Shown here: piece by piece, positions 22,126 to 23,166 of the stretch
Numbering within the stretch: the stretch's first letter is position 1
Layout: the number at the start of each line of letters is the position of its first letter
NCBI GenBank assembly: GCA_023428065.1
Contig: JAEYZI010000098.1
Coordinates: 1 to 23,166 of the forward strand
Origin: Actinomycetes bacterium
GTDB lineage: Bacteria; Actinomycetota; Actinomycetes; Actinomycetales; Microbacteriaceae
Direction of reading: 5' to 3'
DNA length: 23,166 bases
Made by a program: the position numbers and the translations under genes
The notes under the pieces: generated by a model
Seen by the model: the letters and a program-made list of their open reading frames with translations, nothing else
Database searches by the model: none
What the model was told of the DNA's origin: nothing

Positions 22126-23138
22126 ACCCGAAGGTCTATCTGCAGGACGTCACCCTGCGCGACGGCATGCACGCCATCCGTCACCAGCTCGCGCCCGCGA
22201 AGGTCGCCGAGATCGCGCGTGCGCTCGACCGCGCGGGCGTCGACGCGATCGAGGTGACCCACGGCGACGGACTCGCCGGCTCGAGCCTCACCTACGGGCC
22301 CGGATCGCACACCGACCTCGAGTGGATCGAGGCGGCCGCCGAGGTCATCGAGAACGCCGTGCTGACGGCGCTCATCCTGCCGGGCATCGGCACGCTCCAC
22401 GACCTCCGCGCCGCCTACGACGCGGGCGTTCGCTCGGTGCGCGTCGCCACCCACTGCACCGAGGCGGATGTCGCGGCGCAGCACATCTCGACCGCGCGCG
22501 AGTGGGGCATGGACGTCTCGGGCTTCCTCATGATGTCGCACCTCACCGACCCGGCCGCCCTCGCGCAACAGGCGAAACTCATGGAGTCGTACGGGGCGAA
22601 CTGCGTGTACGTGACGGACTCCGCGGGGCGCCTCACGATGGACGGCTACCGGGAGCGCGTGCTCGCCTACCGCGACGTGCTCGACCCGGCCACGCAGATC
22701 GGCGTGCACGCCCACCAGAACCTGTCGCTCGCCGTCGCGAACTCGATCGTCGCGGTCGAGGCCGGCGCGTATCGCGTCGACGCCTCGCTCGCGGGCCACG
22801 GCGCGGGCGCCGGCAACACGCCCATCGAGCCCTTCGTCGCGGTCGCGCGACTGCAGGGCTGGGACGTCGCCGCCGACCTCTTCGCCCTGCAGGATGCCGC
22901 CGACGACCTCGTCCGGCCGTTGCACGACCGTCCCGTCCAGGTCGACCGCGAGACCCTCACGGTCGGCTACGCGGGCGTCTACTCGAGCTTCCTGCGGCAC
23001 GCGGAGCGCGCCGCCCAGACTCACGGGCTCGACGCCCGCGACATCCTCATCGAGGTCGGCGAGCGCCGCCTCATCGGCGGTCAGGAGGACATGATCACCG
23101 ACGTCGCCCTCGACCTCGCACGCAGAAAGGCACAGTAA
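22122..23138 (+). CDS. mhpE: 4-hydroxy-2-oxovalerate aldolase
   Basis: The 338-residue protein is a DRE-TIM-like metal-dependent aldolase. R13 and D14 are in TLRDGMHA, with the catalytic base H17 directly after. The metal histidines H196 and H198 are in GVHAHQNLSLAVANS. The C-terminal helical region with YSSFLRHAERAAQTHG is the part that contacts the acylating dehydrogenase in DmpG/BphI-type complexes. It splits 4-hydroxy-2-oxovalerate into pyruvate and acetaldehyde, passed to the preceding enzyme. The start GTG overlaps the mhpF stop. The stop TAA shares one base with the next ATG (TAATG), so the operon continues. Confidence 0.95.
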   Translation: MNPKVYLQDVTLRDGMHAIRHQLAPAKVAEIARALDRAGVDAIEVTHGDGLAGSSLTYGPGSHTDLEWIEAAAEVIENAVLTALILPGIGTLHDLRAAYDAGVRSVRVATHCTEADVAAQHISTAREWGMDVSGFLMMSHLTDPAALAQQAKLMESYGANCVYVTDSAGRLTMDGYRERVLAYRDVLDPATQIGVHAHQNLSLAVANSIVAVEAGAYRVDASLAGHGAGAGNTPIEPFVAVARLQGWDVAADLFALQDAADDLVRPLHDRPVQVDRETLTVGYAGVYSSFLRHAERAAQTHGLDARDILIEVGERRLIGGQEDMITDVALDLARRKAQ

Positions 23139-23166
23139 TGGCAGACGCTCCCTACACGAGCACCTG
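23138..23166 (+). CDS. Start of the next operon gene, cut by the window end
   Basis: An ATG shares its A with the TAA stop of the aldolase gene, and AGAAAGG lies about 8 bases upstream. Nine codons are visible (MADAPYTST). That is too few to recognise a family. The junction type shows it belongs to the same operon, so it may encode a further pathway enzyme, possibly an upper-pathway one. Confidence 0.6.

Noticed and set aside
1..23166. Mobile elements, CRISPR arrays, tRNA or rRNA genes
   Set aside because: No transposase, integrase, repeat-spacer pattern, terminal inverted repeats with target duplication, or tRNA-like cloverleaf was seen on reading both strands.

Overview
This is a very GC-rich chromosomal window with dense packing, frequent GTG starts and actinobacterial gene types: a short HU protein, a fused CopD/CtaG copper protein, a DtxR-like iron box and leaderless TAnnnT promoters. 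It fits an actinomycete, plausibly of the Microbacteriaceae. The family-level placement is inference from gene style only. I see no tRNA, rRNA, CRISPR array, insertion sequence or phage gene.

The left part (1-11146) is mostly housekeeping and accessory single genes. The end of rpsN (S14) with a hairpin terminator is followed by a hup gene with a perfect 17-bp terminator stem. Next come a CopD-CtaG fusion, a convergent membrane-anchored protein of unknown function, and a divergent Pif1-like helicase. A minus-strand group carries a DUF2470 protein, a small four-helix membrane protein and a heme oxygenase, with a DtxR/IdeR-like box just before the heme oxygenase. Divergent to it are a Tat-exported phosphoesterase, a cysteine-desulfurase-like class V aminotransferase and an AlaX-like editing protein; the last two overlap by 4 bp. 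A minus-strand alpha/beta-hydrolase-fold protein lacking the usual nucleophile closes this part.

The right part (11173-23166) is one catabolic locus. A FadR-type GntR regulator and an LDH2-family dehydrogenase run left. Facing them is a right-going run of eleven complete genes and the start of a twelfth, nearly all joined by 1-8 bp overlaps. The run encodes a tripartite tricarboxylate transporter (TctB, TctA, TctC), an SDR, a zinc MDR dehydrogenase, a xylose-isomerase-like TIM barrel, two more SDRs, then 2-keto-4-pentenoate hydratase, acylating acetaldehyde dehydrogenase and 4-hydroxy-2-oxovalerate aldolase. A perfect 22-bp palindrome sits between the divergent promoters and is the likely GntR operator.

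Read together, the right part looks like uptake of an organic acid, several oxidations of hydroxyl groups, and cleavage through the lower meta pathway to pyruvate and acetyl-CoA. No ring-cleavage or ring-hydroxylating enzyme lies in the window, so the substrate and the upper steps are unknown. This is the best candidate for an undescribed pathway here. No gene-free stretch exceeds 300 bases; the longest is 114-377, which holds the rpsN terminator and the hup leader.
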